This document shows positions 6,866 to 14,517 of a stretch of 18,776 nt of DNA, piece after piece. The notes under the pieces were generated by a model. The model searched no databases. It was not told where the DNA came from and worked only from the letters and a program-made list of their open reading frames with translations. The stretch lies in contig JAFQBQ010000103.1 of assembly GCA_017416635.1 (NCBI GenBank), forward strand, positions 1 to 18,776, read 5' to 3'. Both the position numbers and the translations under genes were made by a program. Source of the stretch: Alphaproteobacteria bacterium (lineage in GTDB: Bacteria > Pseudomonadota > Alphaproteobacteria > UBA3830). Positions within the stretch are counted from its first letter, which is position 1, and each line of letters starts with the position of its first letter.

Positions 6866-7726
6866 CTATTGTGGAGGCTCGTCTGTAAAAAGATTCGGAT
6901 TCGGTGAAAAAACTACACAAGAATTGAACATGCTATTTGAAGTTTCGCCGGCAGATTTTATTTTTGGAGTCAAAAGATAAAGCCCAAGTGATTCTCTCAA
7001 TGGTATTATTTTCCCCGATGGATCTTTACCCTCTCTACGAGTTATTGCAACTTCAACTATAATTCTCGTTTCTCCTTGTGGTATCATAGGTAGTTTGGGA
7101 TTTATTTGAGATGGAACAACGTTCGTTTTGTATTGAGTTATCCATGCCGTTGGGTCATTTTGATCTTTTGCTGTGCCATAGCCAACAGAGTTAGGAGTAT
7201 CTCCAGTAGAACTTGTCATGATGATAAATGCACGCCACAAACAAGAGACTTTACCATTACCAACGCCTTTGACGCAGAAAATTACCGTTCGCGGCATATG
7301 GGCAAACTCATAACCCTTGTTATTTTTTAAATACATAGTTGTGCTCGGATATACCGAGAGCCAAGCCGCACAGTGAATATATTTCAGGTCATTTGGAGTT
7401 ATAGCTTTGCTAGCCCTATTCTGTGAAATTGCCTGAATCATCTGCACCATCTGTGTCGCTACAAATTCCGTTTGAGAATAATACCGCTGCAACTTGAATA
7501 AATCATGCATATAATAAATAAGTAAAATCAAAACTGGCGTGCAAAACGCGAATTCGATAAGAACTGCTCCTTTAGATTGATGTTTGAAATCGATTCTTGA
7601 AAATAAGTTTTTAAAGAAAAGTTTTGACGTTTTTGGTTGATAACTATTTGATTTTAAAGAGCTTCTACCCCCCCCCCCATATGGCAAAATATTTTTCAAA
7701 ACTTCAAAAATCTGTGTGATTTTCAT
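6866..7726 (-). CDS. TadE-like pseudopilin with an 11-G slippage tract
   Basis: The 286-residue product has a hydrophobic segment starting KG|AVLIEFAFCTPVLILLIYY (residues 52-71), the pattern of TadE/TadG pseudopilins: a glycine before the cleavage point, Glu at +5, then a membrane helix. The rest (about 75-286) is probably periplasmic and has four cysteines (119, 151, 162, 270) that could form disulfides. Cleavage after Gly53 would be by a prepilin peptidase, not seen in this window. The 53-residue leader is unusually long for the family and contains Gly17-Gly20, encoded by eleven consecutive G. Loss or gain of one G gives a stop within a few codons, and no other start lies between the tract and the helix. 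AGGAG lies nine bases before the ATG. Position upstream of gspE suggests it is a substrate or part of that machine. Confidence 0.7.
   Translation of the reverse strand: MKITQIFEVLKNILPYGGGGRSSLKSNSYQPKTSKLFFKNLFSRIDFKHQSKGAVLIEFAFCTPVLILLIYYMHDLFKLQRYYSQTEFVATQMVQMIQAISQNRASKAITPNDLKYIHCAAWLSVYPSTTMYLKNNKGYEFAHMPRTVIFCVKGVGNGKVSCLWRAFIIMTSSTGDTPNSVGYGTAKDQNDPTAWITQYKTNVVPSQINPKLPMIPQGETRIIVEVAITRREGKDPSGKIIPLRESLGLYLLTPKIKSAGETSNSMFNSCVVFSPNPNLFTDEPPQ
7668..7678 (-). repeat. Poly-G tract (11 G on the coding strand) inside the tadE-like gene
   Basis: Eleven consecutive C on the plus strand are read as GGG GGG GGG GGT in the gene. Homopolymers this long slip readily in replication. At 12 G the next codon is TAG; at 10 G the frame reaches TAA four codons later. 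The tract is therefore a candidate on/off switch; a sequencing-length error is also possible. Confidence 0.75.
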
Positions 7727-7755
7727 TTAATCTTTCTCCTATTTCGATGGAGAGC

Positions 7756-7761
7756 ATTATA
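7756..7761 (-). promoter_or_regulatory. Candidate -10 element of the tadE-like gene
   Basis: A consensus TATAAT on the minus strand lies 29 bases before the ATG at 7726. No convincing -35 hexamer is seen 16-18 bases upstream, so the site is only supported by its -10 and its position. Confidence 0.35.
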
Positions 7762-7787
7762 TCTGAGGATTTTTAAATACGCCAGAG

Positions 7788-7823
7788 TGACTAGTCATTG
7801 CGAGGCAAGAAATGCCGCATCTC
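7788..7823. repeat. Degenerate copy of the dispersed palindromic repeat
   Basis: The sequence GTCATTGCGAGGCAAGAAAT and the bases after it match one end of the repeat family at 9197-9366 and then diverge. It lies between the divergent tadE-like and fkbM genes. The rest of the 7727-8054 gap is AT-rich and holds, apart from a possible small ORF at 7903-7992 and the -10 above, nothing I can identify. Confidence 0.4.
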
Positions 7824-7902
7824 ATAAAGTTTCTTTACCGATTATTAACTAATATCGATCAAAATGATCCTACGTAAATTTTTGTAGTACGGAGAAAGCC
7901 TT

Positions 7903-7992
7903 ATGAAATGGTTTGTTGAAATGGTATTCGAGAATCAGAGATCTAACGCTTTAAAAATATTCAGTTTTACAAAAAATACAATATATTTTTAA
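7903..7992 (+). CDS. Possible 29-residue small protein
   Basis: An ATG at 7903 with GGAG eight bases upstream opens a frame encoding a peptide that starts MKWFVEMVFENQRSNALKIF and ends in TIYF at a TAA. It lies ahead of the fkbM gene in the same direction, about 60 bases from it, so it could be a leader ORF or a small protein. No family is recognised, and a frame of this size could arise by chance. Confidence 0.22.
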   Translation: MKWFVEMVFENQRSNALKIFSFTKNTIYF

Positions 7993-8054
7993 ACAATTAA
8001 ACGCTGCAATTTCCCAGATTTATAAATGGGTTGGTTTTTGATAATAAAGAACGT

Positions 8055-9128
8055 ATGATGAAAAAAAACGAAAAAAATTGTCTATTTTACACCGCTATAT
8101 TATCAGTTGTTTTTGCTATTGATTCATATATAACTTATTGCAATCATAAAGAAATTGTAGAAAACATAAATCTTCTTATAAGATTTTCAAAGCATCAAAA
8201 ATCAATATTTGAATCTGTTGCTTTTCAACAATCTCAATCTCTCGTTAGTAAGATGATTACTGAGCATGTAAAGCCCAAATTCAAACAATTACGTAAAAAT
8301 CTTGATAAAAATTCGAGGGAAGTGATTGATTATGTAGAAAAATCCGTTGTTGATTATCCAGTTAAACGAATTTGTACATTCGAACATCTGGACCTCCAAT
8401 TTCCGGAATATCATAAGCAACACAAAAATAATTGGGAAAAAGAGATCTACAAAAAAGTAAGTCAGAAATACAATCTGGACGGAGATGGAATAGCTTCAGA
8501 GGTATTTTACTTCCATCATGGATTGAGGTTCGCAAGCAAAAAAATCAAGGATTATATAAAAAATAAAGACATTTTAGATTGCGGAGCTTATATCGGCGAC
8601 TCTGTGTTAATTTTTAAAGATTATACGAATAAGACTATTTTCTGTTATGAATTTTATAAACCATGTATAGATAAATTTCATAAGATCATGGAACTAAATA
8701 ACGTGACTTCTGGATATAAACTAATTCCGATGGCTTTGGGAGAAACCGTGAAGATTGCGAGTGCAGACACGGAGCAGCTTGTTGTTTCTTCTCCTGAAAA
8801 TAAACCTAAAAATTCAATAGATGAGGACATTAATATTACGACAATAGATAAAGAAGCTCAAAAACACAATTTTAAAGTCGGATTCATAAAAGTAGATGTA
8901 GAAGGGTACGGGCTGAAAGTTATCAAGGGGGCGATCAATACAATAAAAAAGCAACGACCGGTATTATCTCTGGCGGTATATCACAATGGGGAGGAATTAT
9001 TCGAGACGAAGCCATTTCTTGAGAAACATTTAGAAAATTATGTATTTGAATTTCATTTGCAACGATTCGATGAATACGACATGAATGAGCTGATATTATT
9101 TTGCTACCCAAAAGAGTTGATTGAATAA
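8055..9128 (+). CDS. Membrane-anchored FkbM-family methyltransferase
   Basis: FkbM-family enzymes use S-adenosylmethionine to O-methylate sugars or other small molecules. The 357-residue product has an N-terminal hydrophobic segment (about residues 8-29), a charged helical linker of about 100 residues, and a C-terminal methyltransferase domain with the SAM motif ILDCGAYIGDS (about 173-183), an acidic residue after the second strand (CYEFYKP), and the FkbM signature FIKVDVEGYGLKVIKGA (about 277-293). The ORF extends to a TTG at 8031, but ATG codons at 8055 and 8058 give a normal membrane-anchor start; ribosome site support is weak for both. It is transcribed away from the tadE-like gene. A role in modifying a surface glycan is plausible, but the substrate is unknown. 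Confidence 0.8.
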   Translation: MMKKNEKNCLFYTAILSVVFAIDSYITYCNHKEIVENINLLIRFSKHQKSIFESVAFQQSQSLVSKMITEHVKPKFKQLRKNLDKNSREVIDYVEKSVVDYPVKRICTFEHLDLQFPEYHKQHKNNWEKEIYKKVSQKYNLDGDGIASEVFYFHHGLRFASKKIKDYIKNKDILDCGAYIGDSVLIFKDYTNKTIFCYEFYKPCIDKFHKIMELNNVTSGYKLIPMALGETVKIASADTEQLVVSSPENKPKNSIDEDINITTIDKEAQKHNFKVGFIKVDVEGYGLKVIKGAINTIKKQRPVLSLAVYHNGEELFETKPFLEKHLENYVFEFHLQRFDEYDMNELILFCYPKELIE

Positions 9129-9196
9129 AACGGATCTCTTGCGAAAATCATAAAACGCGAATCATGGATTGTACAAAGAATGATCATCTGTTCAAT

Positions 9197-9230
9197 TGGA
9201 TTGCCGCGTCGCTTCGCTCCTCGCAATGAC
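9197..9230 (+). repeat. Dispersed palindromic repeat, copy 1
   Basis: The element begins GGATTGCCGCGTCGCTTCGC and ends CTCGCAATGACG. This short repeat family is found in many copies in Rickettsiales, Holosporales and other genomes. Copy 1 lies in inverse orientation to copy 2, so the pair can fold into a long stem between the convergent fkbM and rpoD genes. Confidence 0.8.
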
Positions 9231-9248
9231 GGTATTGTCTCTTCTAAC

Positions 9249-9282
9249 GTCATTGCGAGAAATGAAATTTCGAAGCAATCCC
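9249..9282 (-). repeat. Dispersed palindromic repeat, copy 2 (inverse orientation)
   Basis: It begins CGTCATTGCGAGAAATGAAA and ends GAAGCAATCC, matching the reverse complement of copy 1 at both ends with a diverged centre. Only 18 bases separate the two copies. Confidence 0.7.
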
Positions 9283-9291
9283 ACCACTTTT

Positions 9292-9325
9292 CGTCATCAC
9301 GAGGAACGAAGTGACGTAGTGATCC
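9292..9325 (-). repeat. Dispersed palindromic repeat, variant copy 3
   Basis: The variant begins CGTCATCACGAGGAACGAAG and ends GTAGTGATCC. It has the same architecture as copies 1 and 2, but the outer arms carry ATCAC/GTGAT in place of ATTGC/GCAAT, so the base changes are compensated on both sides. Confidence 0.65.
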
Positions 9326-9338
9326 CTCCGCTGTTTAA

Positions 9339-9366
9339 TTGGATTGCCGCGTCGCTGTGCTCTCAA
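9339..9366 (+). repeat. Dispersed palindromic repeat, truncated copy 4
   Basis: It begins GGATTGCCGCGTCGCTGTGC and then breaks off into CTCAAC, losing the second arm, about 20 bases beyond the end of rpoD. Confidence 0.6.
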
Positions 9367-9387
9367 CAAAGGCAACTCTTTTATTTT

Positions 9388-11214
9388 TTAAGCGTCCAAA
9401 AAGCTCTTTAATTTCCTTGAGCGACTTGGATGCTTCAATTTGCGTAAAGCTTTAGCTTCGATTTGTCGTATACGTTCGCGAGTGACCGAAAATTGTTGGC
9501 CGACTTCTTCCAAAGTATGGTCGGTATTCATGCCTATGCCAAAACGCATTCTCAAAACTCTTTCCTCTCTTGGCGTTAAACTTGCTAAAACTAACGTTGT
9601 CGTCTCTCTTAAATTTTTGCTTACGGCAGAATCCGTCGGCAGAGCAATATTTTTATCTTCGATAAAATCTCCAAGATGCGAATCTTCCTCATCTCCGACT
9701 GGTGATTCCAGACTGACCGGCTCTTTCGCGATCTTCATAACTTTTCTTACTTTATCCAAAGGCATATGCAATCTTTCTGACAATTCCTCCGGAGTCGGTT
9801 CGCGACCGATTTCATTTAAGATTTGACGAGAAGTTCGAACTATTTTGTTAATTGTTTCAATCATGTGAACTGGAATTCTGATAGTACGAGCCTGGTCAGC
9901 AATGGATCTGGTGATGGCCTGTCGAATCCACCAAGTCGCATAAGTCGAAAATTTATATCCTCGTTTATACTCGAATTTATCGACAGCTTTCATCAATCCA
10001 ATATTACCTTCTTGGATCAAATCCAAAAATTGCAAACCCCTGTTGGTATATTTTTTTGCAATCGAAATAACCAATCGCAAGTTTGCTTCGATCATGTCTT
10101 TTTTCGCGCGACTGGCTTCTCTTTCACCTTTTTGTATGCACGAAACCAACTTTCTGAACACGCCGAGTGGCATTCTGACTTCTTTTTCGACCGACTTAGA
10201 AAGCTCTCGACTTTGTTCTATTTCTTTTTTGCAGTTTTCAAAAAACTTCCTCCAGTTAGAAAATTTCAATAAAGAATCTTCCCAATTTTCATTAGTTTCG
10301 TTTTCGTAATAATTTCGTATAAATACATCGCGGCTAATTCCATTGTTTTGCGCAAGCTTCAATAAAGCCGATTCATTTTTGATTAGCTTTCGGTTAAATT
10401 CGTACAAATCTTCGCACATAGAATTAATGATTTTAGGAGTCAATTTTAGAGCGGAAATCTGATTAACTAATTGGTGTTGATGCCGTGTGGACGAATTTTT
10501 GGAAGATTTTATCTGCTCATGCAAACTAATTATATCCTCAAACGACTTTACAAAAGTCGGTATCAAACTTTCTTCCTCCTCATCCAAATTTTCTATTTTG
10601 CCAGATGATGTTGAAAGACTTTCATCAGCAGAATCTGTCACATCTTCAACTTCACCGTCGCCATCTTCATCACTTCCGTCAGATCCGTTATCAATTTGGA
10701 CGATATCTCTGAGCATGACTTTGTGAAGCTGCAAATCTGAAATTAATTGAGCAAATTTATCAAATGTTCGCGGACTTTCACTTAATCCGACTAAGACTTC
10801 ATCATATCCGTGTTCGATTTTTTTGGCTAACTCAACCTCGCCATCTCTAGACAGAAGTTCAACTGAACCCATTTCACGTAAATACATGCGAACAGGGTCA
10901 TCGACACGCAATAAATTTTCTGATTCAGTTGTATCTGCATCAGTTGATTCGGAATTATCTGTGGAGCGATTGAAAGTTTCGGCATCTTCAGCTTCTATCA
11001 ACTGAATTCCCATATCTGAAATGCTTGAGATTGCGATATCAATTTTTTCTGATGAAAACTTTTCTTTAGGTAAAGCGTCATTAAGTTCATCGTAGGTAAT
11101 ATATCCGCGCTCTTTTCCAGCGGATAGCAATCTTTCAAAATCTCCCTCCGTTCCGGACTCTGACTCGATATTTTCAGCTAGTCCTTTTACCTGCGTATTT
11201 GATAATGCACTCAT
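9388..11214 (-). CDS. rpoD: Primary sigma factor RpoD (sigma-70)
   Basis: RpoD directs RNA polymerase to housekeeping promoters. The 608-residue product is full length: region 1.1 (about 20-80), region 1.2 with [11 protein letters not shown] (106-116), a long non-conserved region (about 136-370) including an acidic stretch near 176-215, region 2 (371-450) with [21 protein letters not shown] and the -10 recognition part [20 protein letters not shown], region 3 (451-530), and region 4 (540-605) with the helix-turn-helix [20 protein letters not shown]. This accounts for the consensus-like TTGACA/TATAAT promoters seen in the window. It is last in the pgm-dnaG-rpoD operon; its ATG overlaps the dnaG stop (ATGA) and has GGAG seven bases upstream. 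Confidence 0.98.
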   Translation of the reverse strand: MSALSNTQVKGLAENIESESGTEGDFERLLSAGKERGYITYDELNDALPKEKFSSEKIDIAISSISDMGIQLIEAEDAETFNRSTDNSESTDADTTESENLLRVDDPVRMYLREMGSVELLSRDGEVELAKKIEHGYDEVLVGLSESPRTFDKFAQLISDLQLHKVMLRDIVQIDNGSDGSDEDGDGEVEDVTDSADESLSTSSGKIENLDEEEESLIPTFVKSFEDIISLHEQIKSSKNSSTRHQHQLVNQISALKLTPKIINSMCEDLYEFNRKLIKNESALLKLAQNNGISRDVFIRNYYENETNENWEDSLLKFSNWRKFFENCKKEIEQSRELSKSVEKEVRMPLGVFRKLVSCIQKGEREASRAKKDMIEANLRLVISIAKKYTNRGLQFLDLIQEGNIGLMKAVDKFEYKRGYKFSTYATWWIRQAITRSIADQARTIRIPVHMIETINKIVRTSRQILNEIGREPTPEELSERLHMPLDKVRKVMKIAKEPVSLESPVGDEEDSHLGDFIEDKNIALPTDSAVSKNLRETTTLVLASLTPREERVLRMRFGIGMNTDHTLEEVGQQFSVTRERIRQIEAKALRKLKHPSRSRKLKSFLDA

Positions 11215-12962
11215 TTATAGCTCCCATCTTTTCTTTTATTTAAAATGATTTCTTTTTTTAGCATTTTCAATTTCTGCCAATCACTTTCAGAAAGAGAGAA
11301 TTGTAAATTATTCTCTGCTTTTTGTAAATCCTCATTCAAAAGAGGCGTGAAGACATACTTTTTTGCTAAATTCATCCATCCTTCTTTCGCTTTTTCATCA
11401 GGAATACTTGTTCCGACGAAATTTGCGTGCAGCTCTACGTTTTGCAAATCTTCACGGAATTCCTTTTTATATTGCTCCATCGCATCTTTTAGTTGCTCGG
11501 AGTCAGATTCCGCATACTTTTGGTATGACTGTAAAATCATAGATTTCAACTTGTTCATTTTCGTTGATGTAAATTCCAATTTAACAAAATCTTCTGCAAC
11601 CTCATCTAAGATATATGGGTGATTTAGTATCGTCGCAACGAATATTTTTTCAATTTTTTCATTTGCGGATATTGGCTGACATAAATTTTCATGACGTTTA
11701 AATTTCGAAGTTTTAATATGCGGATATTTCAAAGTTCGGTAAAATTCTTGCATATAGAATTTTTTTACAGAAGCATCTTTGATAGTGCTGATTTTTTCTT
11801 CTATCATTTTTGTGATTTCTGCCTTTTGCTCGGGAGTTTCTGCAGGAAACAGAGAAAATGCTCCTGACCATAACCAATCAGATAAAGACATCGCATGCTC
11901 TATCGAATCTTTTATAACGGAAATTTGCTTGTTATACACGAGCAAATCAAGATCTGCATTTTGCGGTAGTTGAGCAAATTTAAAAGATTTCCCGGGAACC
12001 AGGCAAGCTAAAATTTTATCAACCCATCTGTATGACGCCTTAATTCCTGCTTGGTCTCCATCAAGTGCAACAACGGGATAATTGCAAACTTTCCAACACT
12101 TGTTAATTTGTGATTCGCTGATTGTAGTTCCGAGAGATGCGACTGTTCCGTCAAATCCAGCCTGATGCATTGCGATGACATCTAAATATCCTTCAGTCAG
12201 GATGATCTGCCGAGTTTTACTTTTTTTTGCGAGATGATATCCGTAAAGATGATCGCTTTTTGTATAAAAAACAGTTTCTGGAGAATTGATGTATTTTGCT
12301 TTCTCGGAAGCATCCAAAATTCTGCCTCCGAAACCAACGCATTTGCTGAATTCATCAAAAATCGGAAACATCAGACGATCATGATATCGATTTATAAGTG
12401 TTTTTCCGTAAGATGGTTTTACAAACACTCCGCTTTGGATCAAATCTTCGTCAGAAAATCCTTTGCGTTTCAGTAAAAAGTATAATTCCGAATTATCGGG
12501 ACAATATCCTAAACTGAATTTTTCGCAATACTCTTTATTTATTTGTCGGAGCTGGAGATATTCTCGTGCGGCTTGACCATCAGAGCTAGCCAAACTATCT
12601 ACAAAATATTTATTTGCAATATTTAAAATATCGAACAAATGCTGATAAGGATTAACGGGAACTTTAGCTGAATCGTCTTTCGGAATTTGTATTCCGCTCA
12701 TGTTTGCGATGATTTCAACAGCCTCCCGAAAATCGACATGGTCATATTCTTCGATAAATTTTATAACGTCGCCGCCCGCGCCACACCCAAAGCAGTGATA
12801 AAATCCTTTGGACTCATCCACTTTAAATGAACCTGTTTTTTCTTTATGAAATGGACACAAACCAAACCAATCGTGTCCCATCTTTCTTAATCTGACGCGA
12901 GATGAAATAACATCAACTATCGAAACGGTGCTTTTCAGGCGGTTGATAAATTCTTTATCCAT
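11211..12962 (-). CDS. dnaG: DNA primase DnaG
   Basis: DnaG makes RNA primers at the replication fork with the replicative helicase. The 583-residue product has the CHC2 zinc domain (Cys36, His39, Cys57, Cys60 in [12 protein letters not shown] and [11 protein letters not shown]), the catalytic core with RDRLMFPI-like [11 protein letters not shown] (191-201), and the Toprim domain with Glu257 in [10 protein letters not shown] and Asp301/Asp303 in ALDGDQAG. The third Toprim element reads [11 protein letters not shown], in place of the more usual LPDGEDPD, keeping the aspartates. The last 190 residues match the place of the helicase-binding domain but are poorly conserved. The start overlaps the end of pgm by 8 bases and has no clear Shine-Dalgarno, suggesting coupling. 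The dnaG-rpoD order is the classic macromolecular synthesis arrangement. Confidence 0.97.
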   Translation of the reverse strand: MDKEFINRLKSTVSIVDVISSRVRLRKMGHDWFGLCPFHKEKTGSFKVDESKGFYHCFGCGAGGDVIKFIEEYDHVDFREAVEIIANMSGIQIPKDDSAKVPVNPYQHLFDILNIANKYFVDSLASSDGQAAREYLQLRQINKEYCEKFSLGYCPDNSELYFLLKRKGFSDEDLIQSGVFVKPSYGKTLINRYHDRLMFPIFDEFSKCVGFGGRILDASEKAKYINSPETVFYTKSDHLYGYHLAKKSKTRQIILTEGYLDVIAMHQAGFDGTVASLGTTISESQINKCWKVCNYPVVALDGDQAGIKASYRWVDKILACLVPGKSFKFAQLPQNADLDLLVYNKQISVIKDSIEHAMSLSDWLWSGAFSLFPAETPEQKAEITKMIEEKISTIKDASVKKFYMQEFYRTLKYPHIKTSKFKRHENLCQPISANEKIEKIFVATILNHPYILDEVAEDFVKLEFTSTKMNKLKSMILQSYQKYAESDSEQLKDAMEQYKKEFREDLQNVELHANFVGTSIPDEKAKEGWMNLAKKYVFTPLLNEDLQKAENNLQFSLSESDWQKLKMLKKEIILNKRKDGSYK

Positions 12963-14394
12963 ACTGAGCCAAAATGTTTTTAATATCCGATATATACTTT
13001 TTTAGATATGAACCGATTTCGTCGAGCATTTTCGGCAAAAACTCCTGCTGATATGCTTCGACGCGCAAAGAGATTGCTTCACGAGTATTTGACGCGCGCA
13101 ATAACCACCATCCATGATCATTTGATACTCTGACTCCGTCTGTATTAACCAAGTCGGTGTTTTTGTTTTTCAAACGCTTGCGAATGTCTTTTATGATTTC
13201 AAACTTCGTTTCGTTCGGACATTGTATACGAATTTCGGGAGTCACAAAACCGTACTCAGTATTGTTGAAGGCTTCTTTATCTTTACTCAGAATTTCTAGA
13301 CAACGTAGCGCGGCGTAAATTCCATCATCGAACCCGAACCATCTATCCTTAAAAAAGAAGTGACCGCTCATTTCTCCTGCCAGCAGCGCTCCTGAAGATT
13401 TCATTCTTGCTTTGATGAAAGAATGCCCTACTCGTTCCATAATCGGCGAGCCGCCCATAATTCTTATTGTATCGAATACTTTGTTTCGAGTTTTTACGTC
13501 GGCGATAACTTGCCCGCCGGGATTTTTTCTCAAAAAGTCTTTTGCGAAAATTTCTAAAAGTTGGTCACTGAACAACAATTTTCCTTTAGAATTGATTACA
13601 CCCAACCTATCTCCATCACTATCGAATGCAAACCCTATATCAAATTTATTATAAGAAACAAACTTACATAAATAGCTGACATTATTTTCTATCGTTGGAT
13701 CAGGCTGGCGATTCGGAAAATTTCCATCCATTTCCTCAAAAAGTACATGATGCCTTCCAGGGATTCTTGATACGATTTCTCGGATTGCGTTGCTTGTCGC
13801 TCCGTTTCCGATATCCCATGCAACTTTAAGATCTTTCGCAAATGAAAAATCTTTTAAAATATCCGAAATATAATTTGAGAAGATATCATTTAATATAATT
13901 TCGCGCCCATTTGCTTCTATAAAATCATTATTCCAAACCATTTTACCGAGTAATTTTATGTCTTCTCCATAGAATGGATCAGAACCGAGCATAAATTTAA
14001 AACCATTATAATCGCCTGGATTGTGGGAACCCGTAACCATGATGCCGGCATCCATACGCATCTTATTTACAGTGTAATACATCATCGGAGTATGGCACAC
14101 CCCTAGCTCGACGACCTCTGCTCCGGAATAAGTTAATCCTTTTATTAATTGGTAAGACAACTCATCCGATGAATTTCGACAATCATGTCCGACGCACATT
14201 AATTTCATATTATTTCTGCGTAAATATGTGCCAAACGCACGCCCTATGCTGAATGCGTTTTCCGGAAATAATGTTTTCCCGACTATCCCTCGAATGTCGT
14301 ATTCTCTAAAAATTTCTTTGGATAAAGGATTTTTGACTTCTTCTATTTCGTCATTCAAACACAGCAATCGCTTAATGGTTTCTAATATCGGCAT
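12955..14394 (-). CDS. Phosphomannomutase/phosphoglucomutase (alpha-D-phosphohexomutase)
   Basis: The enzyme interconverts hexose-6-phosphate and hexose-1-phosphate, feeding sugar nucleotides for LPS and surface glycans. The 479-residue product carries all family motifs: FREYDIRG near the N-terminus, the active serine Ser123 in VTGSHNPGDYNGFK, the metal loop DSDGDR (258-263), the sugar-binding GEMSGHFFF (340-348) and a C-terminal phosphate-binding part RASNTREAISLRVEA. It resembles the AlgC/ManB type. The frame extends to ATG codons at 14433, but the ATG at 14394 has AAAGAGG six bases upstream, and a -10 site at 14414-14419 would lie inside the longer form. It is first in the operon with dnaG and rpoD. 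Whether mannose or glucose phosphate is preferred cannot be told. Confidence 0.92.
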   Translation of the reverse strand: MPILETIKRLLCLNDEIEEVKNPLSKEIFREYDIRGIVGKTLFPENAFSIGRAFGTYLRRNNMKLMCVGHDCRNSSDELSYQLIKGLTYSGAEVVELGVCHTPMMYYTVNKMRMDAGIMVTGSHNPGDYNGFKFMLGSDPFYGEDIKLLGKMVWNNDFIEANGREIILNDIFSNYISDILKDFSFAKDLKVAWDIGNGATSNAIREIVSRIPGRHHVLFEEMDGNFPNRQPDPTIENNVSYLCKFVSYNKFDIGFAFDSDGDRLGVINSKGKLLFSDQLLEIFAKDFLRKNPGGQVIADVKTRNKVFDTIRIMGGSPIMERVGHSFIKARMKSSGALLAGEMSGHFFFKDRWFGFDDGIYAALRCLEILSKDKEAFNNTEYGFVTPEIRIQCPNETKFEIIKDIRKRLKNKNTDLVNTDGVRVSNDHGWWLLRASNTREAISLRVEAYQQEFLPKMLDEIGSYLKKYISDIKNILAQYG

Positions 14395-14413
14395 CGGCAT
14401 CCTCTTTAAGCAA

Positions 14414-14419
14414 AGTATA
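14414..14419 (-). promoter_or_regulatory. Candidate -10 element for the pgm-dnaG-rpoD operon
   Basis: TATACT on the minus strand lies 19 bases before the pgm ATG at 14394; the -35 is weak (TTCATT, 17 bases upstream). The transcript would begin near 14407, just at the AAAGAGG ribosome site, supporting the short form of Pgm. Confidence 0.35.
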
Positions 14420-14517
14420 CTAATTTGCATCATGAAAATGAAGTTTTTTCAGAATTTTTAGAAATTATTTACTCTTTCGTGTTGTTATATCTAAAGGATG
14501 TTATGTGGAGCTTTGTT

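Noticed and set aside
9196-9411. 71-residue plus-strand frame
   Set aside because: It is made of the palindromic repeats; peptides such as MDCRVASLLAMT are a common artefact of translating this repeat.
9823-10272. 149-residue plus-strand frame antisense to rpoD
   Set aside because: It lies over conserved rpoD coding sequence with no ribosome site or recognisable domain.
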